DNA of 64,000 nucleotides. Source: JAVBTT01 sp031556035. GTDB taxonomy: Bacteria > Bacillota > Clostridia > Oscillospirales > UBA929. Where the stretch lies: the NCBI GenBank assembly GCA_031556035.1, contig JAVBTT010000012.1:62001-126000 (forward strand), read 5' to 3'. A model generated the notes under the pieces. The model ran no database searches. It saw only the letters and a list, made by a program, of their open reading frames with translations, and was not told the origin of the DNA. Position numbers and translations under genes: made by a program. This document shows positions 1-8,765 of this stretch, in pieces (the stretch's first letter is position 1; the number at the start of each line of letters is the position of its first letter).

Positions 1-2
1 TA

Positions 3-623
3 GAGCGCTGCGAGGCCATTGTGGTATCCACTCAGCACAGCCCCGACATTGACATTGAAACCCTGCGCGCCAGAGTGCGCGAATGCGTCATTGCCCCGGC
101 GATACCGGCAGGGTACATCGACGGCGACACGAAGATTTACATCAACCCCACCGGGCGGTTCGTAGTGGGCGGCCCGCAGGGGGATTCGGGCCTCACCGGG
201 CGCAAGATAATCGTAGATTCCTACGGCGGCTACTCCCGCCACGGCGGCGGCGCGTTCTCCGGAAAGGATCCTACCAAGGTCGACCGCAGCGCCTCATATA
301 TGGCCCGATATGTTGCCAAGAACATTGTCGCTGCGGGGCTCGCGAGAAGGTGCGAGATCGAGATCGCTTACGCCATAGGCGTCGCCCACCCGGTGAGTGT
401 TCTTGTGGAGACCTTCGGCACCGGGAAAATATCCGACGAGCGCCTGGCCGGGCTGGTCAGCTCCTGCTTTGACCTGCGCCCGGTGAAAATAATAGAGTAC
501 CTTGACTTGCGCAGACCGATATATACGCCAGTGGCGGCGTATGGGCATTTTGGGCGGCCGGAGCTCGGGCTTCCGTGGGAGAGAACCGACATGGCGGATA
601 CGCTGGCGAGAGAAGCGAAATAA
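3..623 (+). CDS. metK: S-adenosylmethionine synthetase, C-terminal part (5' end outside window)
   Basis: Makes S-adenosylmethionine from methionine and ATP in the cytoplasm. The reading frame is open from the left edge, so the N-terminal half lies outside the window. An internal GTG at 21 is a valine inside the family segment VVSTQHS, not a start. Visible signatures are GDSGLTGRKIIVDSYGG and the phosphate-binding loop GGGAFSGKDPTKVDRSA, followed by the typical ending RPIYTPVAAYGHFGRPELGLP (split here only by reading). A hairpin at 643-663 follows the stop codon. Nothing suggests damage, and the assignment is very secure for the part seen. Confidence 0.97.
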   Translation, partial: ERCEAIVVSTQHSPDIDIETLRARVRECVIAPAIPAGYIDGDTKIYINPTGRFVVGGPQGDSGLTGRKIIVDSYGGYSRHGGGAFSGKDPTKVDRSASYMARYVAKNIVAAGLARRCEIEIAYAIGVAHPVSVLVETFGTGKISDERLAGLVSSCFDLRPVKIIEYLDLRRPIYTPVAAYGHFGRPELGLPWERTDMADTLAREAK

Positions 624-642
624 AAACGAGTACAACATACTT

Positions 643-663
643 TACCCCGCCGCAGGCGGGGTA
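643..663 (+). terminator. Hairpin after metK
   Basis: A perfect 9-bp stem (TACCCCGCC / GGCGGGGTA) with a three-base loop lies 20 bases after the metK stop. The following T run is short (TTTG), so termination may be partial and the next cassette could receive some read-through. Confidence 0.55.
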
Positions 664-696
664 TTTGCAGTTGATTTCCGGGAGGTTATCGCCTTG

Positions 697-1857
697 ATGT
701 CTTTTGCGAGGAAGCTGGCCGGGCCTTTTTTGCGGCCGGTCATAATATGTTTGCTCAGGCTCAGGAACAATTTGACTCGAAAGATTAAAAACCGGGTGCT
801 GTTTATTGACGCCGCGTTCAGGCAGGAGAACGGCTGGGCGCTTATGGAGGCGCTGTCGAAAAAGCGCGGGGTGGACATAGTTTATTATTCCGAATGTTCG
901 CGCCCTGAGACTCTGCCCTCCAATGTGCGCTGGTGCTCAAATAAAAAGGAGGTCCGGAGGGCGTTTTACTCGTCCCCCTTTGTTTTCTATACCCACGCGA
1001 GCTTGCACAGGGCCTATACGCCCGGCAGGGGACAGACCGTTGTGAACCTGTGGCACGGTACGCCGCTGAAGGACATATCAATGTACCAAGAAGGCGTGTT
1101 CAAGGAGAGAGACGCGTTTTCCTATGTGATTTCGGCGTCGGTGGAGGTCGACACCCTTATGCGCAAGACCTTCGGCTGCCCGGAGGAAAAAATACTTACG
1201 CTCGGGTATCCTCGCAACGACTGGCTTTTTACCGAAAAGGACGTATTCTCCCCATTGGGCATTGACCGTGGAGCCTTCAAAAAAACGGTCATCTGGATGC
1301 CGACATTCAGAAAGGCCGCCTCCATCGGGCGCAGTGATTCGGACAGGGATTTTCCGATCGTTACCCCGGAGGACATGCCGGGGCTTAACGCGGCTCTGCG
1401 CGACAGGGGAGTGCTTCTTATCATCAAGCCGCATCCGGCCGCGGACGCGCTGAGGCTGCTTCCGGAAAAGCTGTCCAACATTATGCTGCTGACCAACGGG
1501 GAGCTTGCCGCGGCAGGGCTTCAGACCTATGAGCTGCTCGGGCGCTGCGACCTGCTTATAACGGACTACTCGTCGGTCTATTTCGATTTTCTAATAACCG
1601 GAAAGCCGATAATTTTTGCCTTTGACGATCTGGAAAGCTACAGGGACAGACTGGGCTTCTTCTTCGACGATCCAACGTCCGTCATGCCGGGGCCCAAGGC
1701 CCACACCGTATCTGAGCTTTTGGACGCAATGGACGAGCTTTTGGACGGGAATGACAGATACGCCGGAGAGCGCGAGGCTGTGAACAGGCGCTTTAACCTC
1801 TATTCTGACCGCGACAGCCGCGACCGGCTGATATCGTATCTGGGTATAGACCGATGA
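697..1857 (+). CDS. CDP-glycerol glycerophosphotransferase family protein (TagB/TagF-like)
   Basis: A 386-residue protein predicted to transfer glycerol phosphate from CDP-glycerol onto a wall polymer or glycolipid at the inner face of the membrane. Family marks are NLWHGTPLK near residue 119, IKPHP, and LLITDYSSVYFDF near residue 289, matching the C-terminal catalytic half of TagB/TagF. The frame is open further upstream, but ATG at 697 follows GGGAGG at 680-685; TTG at 694 is an alternative. It overlaps the flippase gene by 4 bp (ATGA). A TagD-like cytidylyltransferase, which would supply CDP-glycerol, closes the cassette. The exact acceptor cannot be read from the sequence. Confidence 0.88.
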   Translation: MSFARKLAGPFLRPVIICLLRLRNNLTRKIKNRVLFIDAAFRQENGWALMEALSKKRGVDIVYYSECSRPETLPSNVRWCSNKKEVRRAFYSSPFVFYTHASLHRAYTPGRGQTVVNLWHGTPLKDISMYQEGVFKERDAFSYVISASVEVDTLMRKTFGCPEEKILTLGYPRNDWLFTEKDVFSPLGIDRGAFKKTVIWMPTFRKAASIGRSDSDRDFPIVTPEDMPGLNAALRDRGVLLIIKPHPAADALRLLPEKLSNIMLLTNGELAAAGLQTYELLGRCDLLITDYSSVYFDFLITGKPIIFAFDDLESYRDRLGFFFDDPTSVMPGPKAHTVSELLDAMDELLDGNDRYAGEREAVNRRFNLYSDRDSRDRLISYLGIDR

Positions 1858-3278
1858 ACGAACGCTATAAAAAGCTGCTGGGAAACACGCTGATATTCGC
1901 CATCGGCAATTTCTCGGCCAAGCTCATCCGCTTTTTGATGCTCCGCGTATACTCCGGGGTGCTCAGCACCGAGGAGTACGGAATTGTCGACACGGTATTC
2001 CTGATTTCCGAAATTCTGGTGCCGATACTCACGCTTGGGATTGTCGAGGCGGTGCTGCGCTTCGCGCTTGACGGCGAGGACAACCGGGATCAGATATTTA
2101 CGTCCGCGCTGAGAATAACGCTGATGGGCTGCATTATCATGGCGGCTGCCTCGCCGTTTATATGCGCCTGGCTGCCGGACTTTGCGGGGTATGTCGCGCT
2201 GTCCGCGCTGTATTTCGGTTTTAACGCGCTGCGCTCCATGCTGGCCCAGTTTGTGCGCGGCATAGGCATGGTCAAAACCTTTGCCGTGAACGGCATAATT
2301 TACGCGCTCGCAACAGCCCTGTTTAACATCCTCTTTCTGATTGTGATCCCTATGGGTGTGCGGGGCTATCTGCTCGCCTCGGCCCTGTCCGCCGCGATAA
2401 CCTGCGCCCACTTCTTCATCGCCGCGCGCCTGCACAAGTATATAAGGCTTAGATTGCCTGCAACCGGCCTTACGGGGCAGATGCTGGAATATTCACTGCC
2501 GCTGATTCCCAACACGCTGAGCTGGCTTGTCCTGCCTTACGCCAACCGGCTTATTATCGTGGGGGTATATGGTCTGGACATAGCCGGCATGTACGCGATG
2601 GCGGCGGCGATACCCAACACAGTCACAATGATAACCACGATGTTTCAGCAAGCCTGGCAGATATCGTCCGTGCAGGAGTACGGCAAGGAGGACAGGGACG
2701 AGTTTTACTCGGGCGTGTTTGCACGTTTGGCGCAGGTGACTTTTCCCGCGGGCGCGGGTATTATACTGCTTGCGCCGCTTCTGGCGAAGTTTCTTATGCA
2801 GAACGAGTTTTATCAGGCGTGGGTTTATATCCCTCTGCTGGTCATAGCGGCGATTTTCGCGTCTTTTTCGGGTTTTTTTGGAACGATTTATCTTGTCACA
2901 AAGAGCTCAAGGCGGAGCATGGTGACGACGATGGCGGGGGCGCTGTCCAGCGTCGCGCTGTGCTTTGTCCTTATCCGCGTGATTGGCGTCCATGGCGCGG
3001 CAGCGGCCACCATGCTGGGGCAGCTCGTCACCTGCGTTTCCCGGGTAATAGACACCAGGCGTTTTGTTAAGCTGCGGCTGCCGGCCGTCAGGCTCTCAGC
3101 GTCGCTTGTCCTGCTGTTTGCCCAGGCGGCGGTTTATATATTGTGGGGAACGGCGGCTGTGCCCGCCTGCGCCGTACTGTGCGCCGCGACGCTGGCGATG
3201 TACGCAAGGGAGCTCATCGATATGGCCGCGAAGCTGATAGCCGCGGCGCTGGACTTTGTTAAGGGGAGGAAAAAGTGA
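1854..3278 (+). CDS. Polysaccharide flippase, Wzx/MATE-like (MOP superfamily)
   Basis: A 474-residue integral membrane protein with about 12 to 14 hydrophobic helices spread along its length. The N-terminus (GNTLIFAIGNFSAKLIRFL) is characteristic of O-antigen and teichuronic-type polysaccharide transporters. It probably flips a lipid-linked glycan or polyol-phosphate chain across the membrane. The start codon overlaps the upstream glycerophosphotransferase by 4 bp and the tagD-like start lies just after its stop, so the three genes are almost certainly one transcript. Classical wall teichoic acid uses the ABC exporter TagGH, so pairing with a Wzx-type flippase is a different architecture. The substrate is inferred from context only. 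Confidence 0.87.
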   Translation: MNERYKKLLGNTLIFAIGNFSAKLIRFLMLRVYSGVLSTEEYGIVDTVFLISEILVPILTLGIVEAVLRFALDGEDNRDQIFTSALRITLMGCIIMAAASPFICAWLPDFAGYVALSALYFGFNALRSMLAQFVRGIGMVKTFAVNGIIYALATALFNILFLIVIPMGVRGYLLASALSAAITCAHFFIAARLHKYIRLRLPATGLTGQMLEYSLPLIPNTLSWLVLPYANRLIIVGVYGLDIAGMYAMAAAIPNTVTMITTMFQQAWQISSVQEYGKEDRDEFYSGVFARLAQVTFPAGAGIILLAPLLAKFLMQNEFYQAWVYIPLLVIAAIFASFSGFFGTIYLVTKSSRRSMVTTMAGALSSVALCFVLIRVIGVHGAAAATMLGQLVTCVSRVIDTRRFVKLRLPAVRLSASLVLLFAQAAVYILWGTAAVPACAVLCAATLAMYARELIDMAAKLIAAALDFVKGRKK

Positions 3279-3279
3279 T

Positions 3280-3669
3280 TTGAAAAGGGTAATAACTTAC
3301 GGCACGTTTGACCTGCTGCATTACGGGCACATTAAGCTGTTAAGGCGCGCCAGGGCTTTGGGGGACTACCTGATCGTCGCGCTGTCCACCGATGAGTTCA
3401 ACTCTGTGGAAAAGAACAAGAAAACATATTTCTCCTATGAGGAGCGCAGGACGCTGCTGGAGTCGCTGCGCTATGTGGACCTTGTAATCCCCGAGAACGG
3501 CTGGGAGCAGAAGCGTGACGACGTGCTGCTTTACAAGGCTGACATCTTTGTGATGGGGGACGACTGGGAGGGGAAATTCGATTTTCTGAAGGATATCTGC
3601 GAGGTTGTGTACCTGCCGCGCACGCCGGAGATATCGACGAGCAAGATTAAGGAGGATCTGAAGCTGTAG
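3280..3669 (+). CDS. tagD: Glycerol-3-phosphate cytidylyltransferase (TagD-like)
   Basis: A 129-residue nucleotidyltransferase that joins CTP and glycerol-3-phosphate to give CDP-glycerol, the donor for the transferase at 697. The cytidylyltransferase motifs are GTFDLLHYGH near residue 8 (HxGH) and RTPEISTSKIK near the end. Length matches TagD (about 130 residues). The start is TTG at 3280, one base after the flippase stop and about 9 bases after AGGGGAGG; no in-frame ATG fits. Related enzymes use other alcohol phosphates, so the substrate rests on family likeness plus the neighbouring transferase. Confidence 0.92.
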   Translation: MKRVITYGTFDLLHYGHIKLLRRARALGDYLIVALSTDEFNSVEKNKKTYFSYEERRTLLESLRYVDLVIPENGWEQKRDDVLLYKADIFVMGDDWEGKFDFLKDICEVVYLPRTPEISTSKIKEDLKL

Positions 3670-3682
3670 GGGGCGACATATG

Positions 3683-3714
3683 GTAAAAGGGCCTCCGCCG
3701 GAAGGCCCTTTTAC
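3683..3714 (+). terminator. Strong hairpin closing the tag-like cassette
   Basis: A 12-bp perfect stem (GTAAAAGGGCCT / AGGCCCTTTTAC) with an 8-base loop begins 14 bases after the tagD stop. The T-rich 3' arm makes it a good intrinsic terminator. It could also act on the convergent gene ending at 3720. Confidence 0.8.
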
Positions 3715-3719
3715 ATCTA

Positions 3720-4109
3720 TTACGGGGTTTCGCCGCCCTCATGCTCGTGATCCGGGTCGGGCGGGACTTCGTTGGTTACCCCAAGTGCGCCGCACAGTTC
3801 GCAATATTGACCGGGATTAATAATTTTATGTGATTCGGTGCCTTTATAGTAATTACATCCGCTTCTGCTGCAATAAACTTTGTGATAATACGAAGTATAT
3901 GGTCTATAATCGTCATTATTATGACCCAAGGCGGCCTTTATCTGAGTACCGCAAACAGTGCATTTCTGTGCTGCTGTGCATGTCGCGGCCGCTCCGGGGT
4001 CGTGCCCAAGCGAACTCCCCGAAGGATCGTCGCACCTTGAGCAGGTTTTGGGGCTTGTACAGGCGGCCGCGTTCCAGCTATGATTAAGCGCCGTTTTTTT
4101 ATTCTCAGT
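3720..4109 (-). pseudogene. Zinc-ribbon tail detached from the upstream membrane protein by an in-frame stop
   Basis: This 129-codon open stretch has no convincing start. It begins immediately after the TAA (4110-4112) that ends the membrane protein gene upstream, in the same frame. It encodes cysteine-rich repeats of a kind common in clostridial proteins: CTSPKTCSRC, then GHDPGAAATCTAAQKCTVCG, then YCSRSGCNYY and QYCELCGALG, ending in an acidic DPDHEHEGGE tail. These look like tandem zinc ribbons. The simplest reading is that the two pieces were one protein cut by a nonsense mutation. Stop readthrough or a sequencing error are alternatives. Only its last 69 codons would be called by an ORF finder, from an internal TTG. 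Confidence 0.65.
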
Positions 4110-4577
4110 TTATTTGTCTGGATTACAAGCACTTTTTTTCTTAAACCTATCCAGTACGGAAAATAAGTAAAGAATAAGTATCATAGAAATGAAAAAGCAC
4201 AATAATCTCATCTGACCAAATTGCGCATTAAAGTAAAATATAATTAACCCCACAATTGCGACAGCAAATGCGATACATGCCCGAATGGCAGACAGGGGCC
4301 TGTAATAAAGTTTTTCAATGGATTTACCGGATTTTTCTGCATAATATATGTATATGAAAAAAATCAAGTGTGCTAATGCCAAAAGCGCAGGAATTGACGC
4401 GTTTATGATTTGCCCACTTATTAGGGTTTCAATAACCGCTCCAACAAAGAAGTTGACAGCAATAGCTAAATACACCTTTTTGCCAAGAATATGTCTCACC
4501 TCCCTATGTTCCCGCACACACAAATCTAAGCGACAAGCGATTGAACTTCTTTCCTCCTCCCCGATTTGTTCCCCCAA
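4110..4577 (-). CDS. Small membrane protein, probably N-terminal part of a split zinc-ribbon protein
   Basis: Not assignable to a named family. It has about four hydrophobic helices (for example YLAIAVNFFVGAVIETLI and IPALLALAHLIFFIYIYY) and ends in KKKSACNPDK. The longest frame starts at TTG 4577, which has no ribosome site. AGGGAGG lies inside the frame just before VRHILGKK, so the true start may be near codon 29. Base composition is clearly AT-richer than the flanking cassettes, suggesting acquisition. The reading frame continues past the TAA into cysteine repeats (3720-4109), so this may be a truncated product. Confidence 0.6.
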   Translation of the reverse strand: MGEQIGEEERSSIACRLDLCVREHREVRHILGKKVYLAIAVNFFVGAVIETLISGQIINASIPALLALAHLIFFIYIYYAEKSGKSIEKLYYRPLSAIRACIAFAVAIVGLIIFYFNAQFGQMRLLCFFISMILILYLFSVLDRFKKKSACNPDK

Positions 4578-4737
4578 ATACCAATCATATATTAAGTAAT
4601 ATCTGGAAATATGTCAATACGTTCTACAGGATTATTTTGCTAAATTTGGGCAGTCCCAATACCCGCTCCCCGGCGAAATCCCCGTCTAAAGAGGCCAAAT
4701 TGTACAGCTGCCCGCCTGTATTATACCTTGTCTATTT

Positions 4738-4775
4738 AGCCCCTCTCCCGAATAAGCTTGTTCAGGGGAGGGGCT
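4738..4775 (+). promoter_or_regulatory. Hairpin masking the spoVB ribosome binding site
   Basis: AGCCCCTC at 4738-4745 is perfectly complementary to GAGGGGCT at 4768-4775, and three more pairs (one G-U) extend the stem inward. The right arm contains the GGGGAGGGG that should bind the ribosome for the ATG at 4779. Folded, the RNA would hide that site, so translation may be conditional. It could instead simply act as a weak terminator for upstream transcription. Confidence 0.5.
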
Positions 4776-4778
4776 TAA

Positions 4779-6143
4779 ATGAGACAAAGGGACGATTCCT
4801 CGATTGTGCGCGGGGCGCTGCTGCTTACCGCCGTAAATCTGTTCTCGCAGATACTCGGGTTTGCCTACCGAGTGTGGCTGTCGCGCCTGATCGACCCGGA
4901 GGCGCTGGGGCTGTATCAGCTCATTATGCCTGTCTATTCGGTAGTTATGTCGCTGTGCGTCTCCGGGATCACGGTGGCCGTGTCCCGCATGACGGCGAGC
5001 TACACGGCGCTTGGCAACGAGCGGGCGGTGCGTCAGGTGGTGCGCAACGCCCTGATGGGATATATCCTGCTGACCCTCGGCCTGTGCCTGCTGATCGTGC
5101 CGTTTTCCGACGCTGTGTCAGTATATCTGCTCGGCGACGCGCGCACCAGACTGGGCCTGCTTTTTCTGCTTCCATGCATTATGCTCACCGGCTGGGAAAA
5201 CGTGCATAAAAACTATTTTTACGGTAGAAAAAACGTTGTTCCCCCGGCGATATCGGAGGTGCTTGAGCAGTTATCGCGGGCTGCTGCGATACTCGGACTA
5301 CTCATATTTTTAAAGCCCGTATATCATGAACAGCAGGTGGGCCTGATTGTCATAGGAATGATAATAAGCGAGGTAATCAGCGCATCCCTGCTGACCTTTA
5401 TGTTCCGTATCACCCGGAGAGAGGTGGTTCCAACCGGGGTTCCGCTTCCAGACATGCGCCGCCGAATGGCGCAGATCGCGGTGCCGGTCGCGCTTGCAAA
5501 TGTTAGTGTGAACCTGATAGGCTCTGTCAACACAATAATCATACCCGCGCGGCTTATCGCGTCTGGCGTCGATTCGTCGCAGGCCCTTTCCTCCTATGGC
5601 GTGGCCTTCGGCATGACAATGCCTCTGCTGGCGCTCCCCATGGCGTTTGTCGTCGCGGTGAGCCTTGTGACTATCCCTCGGGTATCGGAGTCCGTAGCCC
5701 TCAGGGACTACAAATCGCTTCTGCGAAAGATAAAATCCTCTCTGCTGATTATAACTGCAATAACGCTGCCGATGACCGCCCTGCTGATCCTGTTTGGAAA
5801 GCCGATTTCGGTCGCGCTTTTCAAAAATCCCAACGCCGGGGCGTATATGGAACCGCTGGCGGTGGCCACTCTTTTCAGCTGCTTTGAATACGTGCTGCAC
5901 AGCCTGCTCAACGGCATAGGAAAGCAGAAGGCGGCGGCAGCGAACATGATAGCGGCGGGGGTTCTCCAGCTGGCGCTTACATGGCTTGGCGTGGCGCGTC
6001 CCGAGCTGCGGCTTATGGGGTATGTGTGGGCATATCTGGCGGCAAATGTGCTGGGTTGCTTTTTAAACCTGCGGGATCTTGTTGCGTACTTTAGAAAAGA
6101 CATAAACAAACTGGATACCAGCCTGCGGGAAAGAACCTTTTAA
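4779..6143 (+). CDS. spoVB: SpoVB/MurJ-like lipid flippase (polysaccharide biosynthesis family)
   Basis: A 454-residue membrane protein with around 14 helices. The N-terminal GALLLTAVNLFSQILGFAYR and the following RLIDPEALGLYQLIMP are typical of stage V sporulation protein B and related MOP-family flippases. It probably moves a lipid-linked peptidoglycan precursor during cortex or wall synthesis. ATG at 4779 follows GGGGAGGGG, which lies in a hairpin (see 4738-4775). It is monocistronic, with a terminator at 6175-6208. Firmicutes often carry several homologues, so a vegetative MurJ-like role is possible; the second flippase at 1854 is clearly different in sequence. Confidence 0.85.
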   Translation: MRQRDDSSIVRGALLLTAVNLFSQILGFAYRVWLSRLIDPEALGLYQLIMPVYSVVMSLCVSGITVAVSRMTASYTALGNERAVRQVVRNALMGYILLTLGLCLLIVPFSDAVSVYLLGDARTRLGLLFLLPCIMLTGWENVHKNYFYGRKNVVPPAISEVLEQLSRAAAILGLLIFLKPVYHEQQVGLIVIGMIISEVISASLLTFMFRITRREVVPTGVPLPDMRRRMAQIAVPVALANVSVNLIGSVNTIIIPARLIASGVDSSQALSSYGVAFGMTMPLLALPMAFVVAVSLVTIPRVSESVALRDYKSLLRKIKSSLLIITAITLPMTALLILFGKPISVALFKNPNAGAYMEPLAVATLFSCFEYVLHSLLNGIGKQKAAAANMIAAGVLQLALTWLGVARPELRLMGYVWAYLAANVLGCFLNLRDLVAYFRKDINKLDTSLRERTF

Positions 6144-6174
6144 ACCCATTTGGATATGAGGGTTATACCATATA

Positions 6175-6208
6175 ATTGTGGCCGGTTTACAGCCGACCAC
6201 AATTTTTT
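6175..6208 (+). terminator. Terminator after spoVB
   Basis: ATTGTGG / CCACAAT stem with further pairing inside (one mismatch), followed directly by six Ts. This is a convincing intrinsic terminator about 30 bases after the spoVB stop. Confidence 0.8.
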
Positions 6209-6565
6209 CCTCCGCGCGGCAACATATAAATAGCTTTACATAATGCTTAAGTTTTTATTAATAATGTATGTGTAGATGTCATTCAAGCTTGATATACCGA
6301 CCCGTTTATCATATAATGTCACGGAAAGCCTGTTTACATATTTTTTGTCGCGGGTTTCAACATTTATTTGGAACATCCGCCCGCCGGCATCGTCTAACAT
6401 CACACCGGGTTTTTATTCTCGCGGCCGGATGATTGACAGAAATGTAACCGTTTTGTTTTTGTTGCCGACTTGAAGCATCATGCATGTTCACATACAATTG
6501 CATGTGACGCTTAGCGCAGGGCAATTCCGGCCCCAATACAGTCAGGAGTCACAGGAGGAAAGTTT
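6209..6565. other. Intergenic leader of the export operon
   Basis: About 350 bases without a supported gene. A 65-codon frame (6276-6473) has no ribosome site or family likeness. TTGACA occurs at 6433 but no good -10 follows at the right distance. The only clear signal is AGGAGG at 6553-6558 ahead of the ATG at 6566. A promoter must lie here, but I cannot place it. Confidence 0.4.
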
Positions 6566-8755
6566 ATGAGCGAAGTTCAAAACCCCGCCCCTTCTCAGCA
6601 GACCGGGCAGCCTGTCCAGCAGAGCGCGGCGCCTCACGCGCCGGGCGTACCCGGCGTGAACGGTGGACCAACAGGGCCACGGAGGAAGACCCCAAATGTG
6701 CGAGGGCGAAAGACAATCGCGCGCATTATTTGGTCATGCGTCTTTCTTGCCATCGCGGTGGGGCTTGTTATAGCCGTAAAAATAGTCTTTTATTCTCCCG
6801 AGCCCCAATACTACACAACCGACATAGTCCGCCGGATGGACAAGCTGACGCAGCAGGTCACCGGATGGGGCTATGCCGCCCCTGTGGAGTCCCTTGAGGT
6901 CAGAAGCGAGGTCAAGGGAAAGGTTATTGAGTCCAACGGCTTTGAGGGAATGCAGGTCCATGAGGGCGATGTGCTGTGCGTACTGGACGGCGCGGAACTG
7001 GATAAGGCTATTGCGGCGATTGATAAAGAGATAGACGCGGAAAACACAGCCATAGAAAAGGCGAGGGAAAGTATCGCCGATACCACCGAGAAGATGAACG
7101 AGGCCAACTCGGATCAGCTTCAGCAGGCGAAGGACGCGGTTGTCTACGCGCCGTTCTCCGGAAAAATAATCGACGTCTCAAAGGAGACCATCGGCGCAAG
7201 CATGACCAAGGGTAAGACACTCGGTACACTGATCGACGACAGCGTTATGATATTGCGCCAGTATTTTTCATACGGCTACATAAGCGATATCAAGACGGGC
7301 ATGAAGGCCAGCGTTTCAATTCCCGCATCCATGACCGTGGTGGACGGAACGGTGACCAGTATTGAAAAGGTCAAGAACATCCAGACCGACGGAACCATTA
7401 CGTTTGAGGTGGAGATAAGCGTCAAGAACCCGGGTGCGCTAACAAAAAAGATGGCGGCCACAGCCACCCTTACAAACGCCTCCGGTGAGAGCATACTGCC
7501 TGCGGGCGCGGGCGAGCTCGAGTACAGCCGCGAGGAGATCGTCTACGCGGGGGCGTCCGGCAACCTGAAAACATACAACCTGCGCAACTTTTACGAGTAC
7601 AAACAGGGCGACCTGCTGCTCCAGATTGAGTTCACCCCCGACAACTCCGCCATAGAGGGTTACCTTAGCGCGATTAAAATGCAAGAGGAGCTCATAGCCG
7701 CCTCCGAGCAGAAAATCGAGGAAAAGCAGGCGGAAAAGGCCGAGCAAATGACGCTTTACGACAAGCTGACCGTGACCGCCCCAATAAGCGGTACTCTGCT
7801 CATGTTTTCCGCGAATTTTGACCAGATGATTGATCCGAGTGTCACAATATGCAACATCGCCCAGATGGACAGAATGGTAATAGAGGCCAACATTGAACAG
7901 GCAAATCTTCAGTATTTCAAGGTCGGCCTGTCGGTCGAGGTGTCGGAGGGCGGCGACGACAGCATGCCCGGTATTCCCGGGACGGTGAAATCCATATCGC
8001 TCGAGGGCAAAAACGACTACGGCTACATAACCTACCCGTGCAAAATCGAGGTCGACAACTCGGACGGGCGGCTGCGCAACAGCTACGGCGTGAGCTTCAA
8101 GGCCATACTCGCCGAGGTCGAGAGTCCGCTGGTTGCGTCGATTGACGTCATCAAGCCGCTGATTGACGGCGAGTGCGTATATGTTAAGACCAAGGAGCGG
8201 CCCGAAAACGCGATTGACCTGCCGGAGGGCGTTGTCCCGGAAGGCTTCTACGCCGTGCCCGTTACGGTGGGAATAACCTCCAGGATACTCAACCAGGAGA
8301 AGTACATGTACGAGGAAGTCGTCGAGATCAAGACAGGCGTTGAGGAGGGCTGGGAGCTGCACCGGCAGAAGCTCAATGTCAAGCCGTCTCCATCCCCGTC
8401 TCCGTCCGGTGAAGAGGGGATTGACGGCCCGGTTGACGGCGAGTCCGGCGGCGAAGAGCCTGGTATAGTAGATGAAGATCCGGGTGTTGTGGAGCCCGGG
8501 CTTGAGGAGGGCGACCCCGGCGTTATCGACACAGCGGATTCGGGAGCCGAGCCCGCAGTTGGTGATGAGGGCGTCTCCGACGGGAACGGCGGCGCGGACG
8601 TCGATAAGGATTCCGGCGACGCCGTTACGGACGAAGGCGCGTCCGAGGGCGACGCCGCCCCGGACGGGGGAGACGACGGCGCTGTATCCATTATGCCGAT
8701 TCCGGGAGGCTCCGGCGGTGTCGTAATTGAGCCGGTGCCCATACCCAGGGGCTGA
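6566..8755 (+). CDS. HlyD/MacA-family efflux adaptor with long acidic C-terminal tail
   Basis: A 729-residue membrane-fusion adaptor. After a proline/glutamine-rich cytoplasmic leader there is one transmembrane helix (about residues 50-72, IIWSCVFLAIAVGLVIAV). Two biotinyl-lipoyl half motifs flank coiled-coil stretches, and beta-barrel segments follow. It would couple the ABC pump encoded next to the outside of the cell. The last ~125 residues are unusual: after KPSPSPSPSGEE comes a Gly/Asp/Glu/Pro/Val-rich repetitive acidic tail with no family counterpart known to me, perhaps a wall-spanning or calcium-binding extension. The ATPase gene starts 10 bases downstream, so these genes form an operon. 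The cargo is unknown. Confidence 0.87.
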   Translation: MSEVQNPAPSQQTGQPVQQSAAPHAPGVPGVNGGPTGPRRKTPNVRGRKTIARIIWSCVFLAIAVGLVIAVKIVFYSPEPQYYTTDIVRRMDKLTQQVTGWGYAAPVESLEVRSEVKGKVIESNGFEGMQVHEGDVLCVLDGAELDKAIAAIDKEIDAENTAIEKARESIADTTEKMNEANSDQLQQAKDAVVYAPFSGKIIDVSKETIGASMTKGKTLGTLIDDSVMILRQYFSYGYISDIKTGMKASVSIPASMTVVDGTVTSIEKVKNIQTDGTITFEVEISVKNPGALTKKMAATATLTNASGESILPAGAGELEYSREEIVYAGASGNLKTYNLRNFYEYKQGDLLLQIEFTPDNSAIEGYLSAIKMQEELIAASEQKIEEKQAEKAEQMTLYDKLTVTAPISGTLLMFSANFDQMIDPSVTICNIAQMDRMVIEANIEQANLQYFKVGLSVEVSEGGDDSMPGIPGTVKSISLEGKNDYGYITYPCKIEVDNSDGRLRNSYGVSFKAILAEVESPLVASIDVIKPLIDGECVYVKTKERPENAIDLPEGVVPEGFYAVPVTVGITSRILNQEKYMYEEVVEIKTGVEEGWELHRQKLNVKPSPSPSPSGEEGIDGPVDGESGGEEPGIVDEDPGVVEPGLEEGDPGVIDTADSGAEPAVGDEGVSDGNGGADVDKDSGDAVTDEGASEGDAAPDGGDDGAVSIMPIPGGSGGVVIEPVPIPRG

Positions 8756-8765
8756 GGGCAAGGGG

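Noticed and set aside
21..23. GTG at 21 as a metK start
   Set aside because: The frame is open to the edge and upstream residues match MetK, so this is an internal valine.
502..696. N-terminal extension of the glycerophosphotransferase
   Set aside because: It overlaps metK and the terminator and has no family likeness; the GGGAGG site points to 697.
4541..5209. 222-codon plus-strand frame before and inside spoVB
   Set aside because: It overlaps spoVB in another frame and has no homology or ribosome site.
6276..6473. 65-codon frame in the intergenic region
   Set aside because: No ribosome site and no recognisable sequence.
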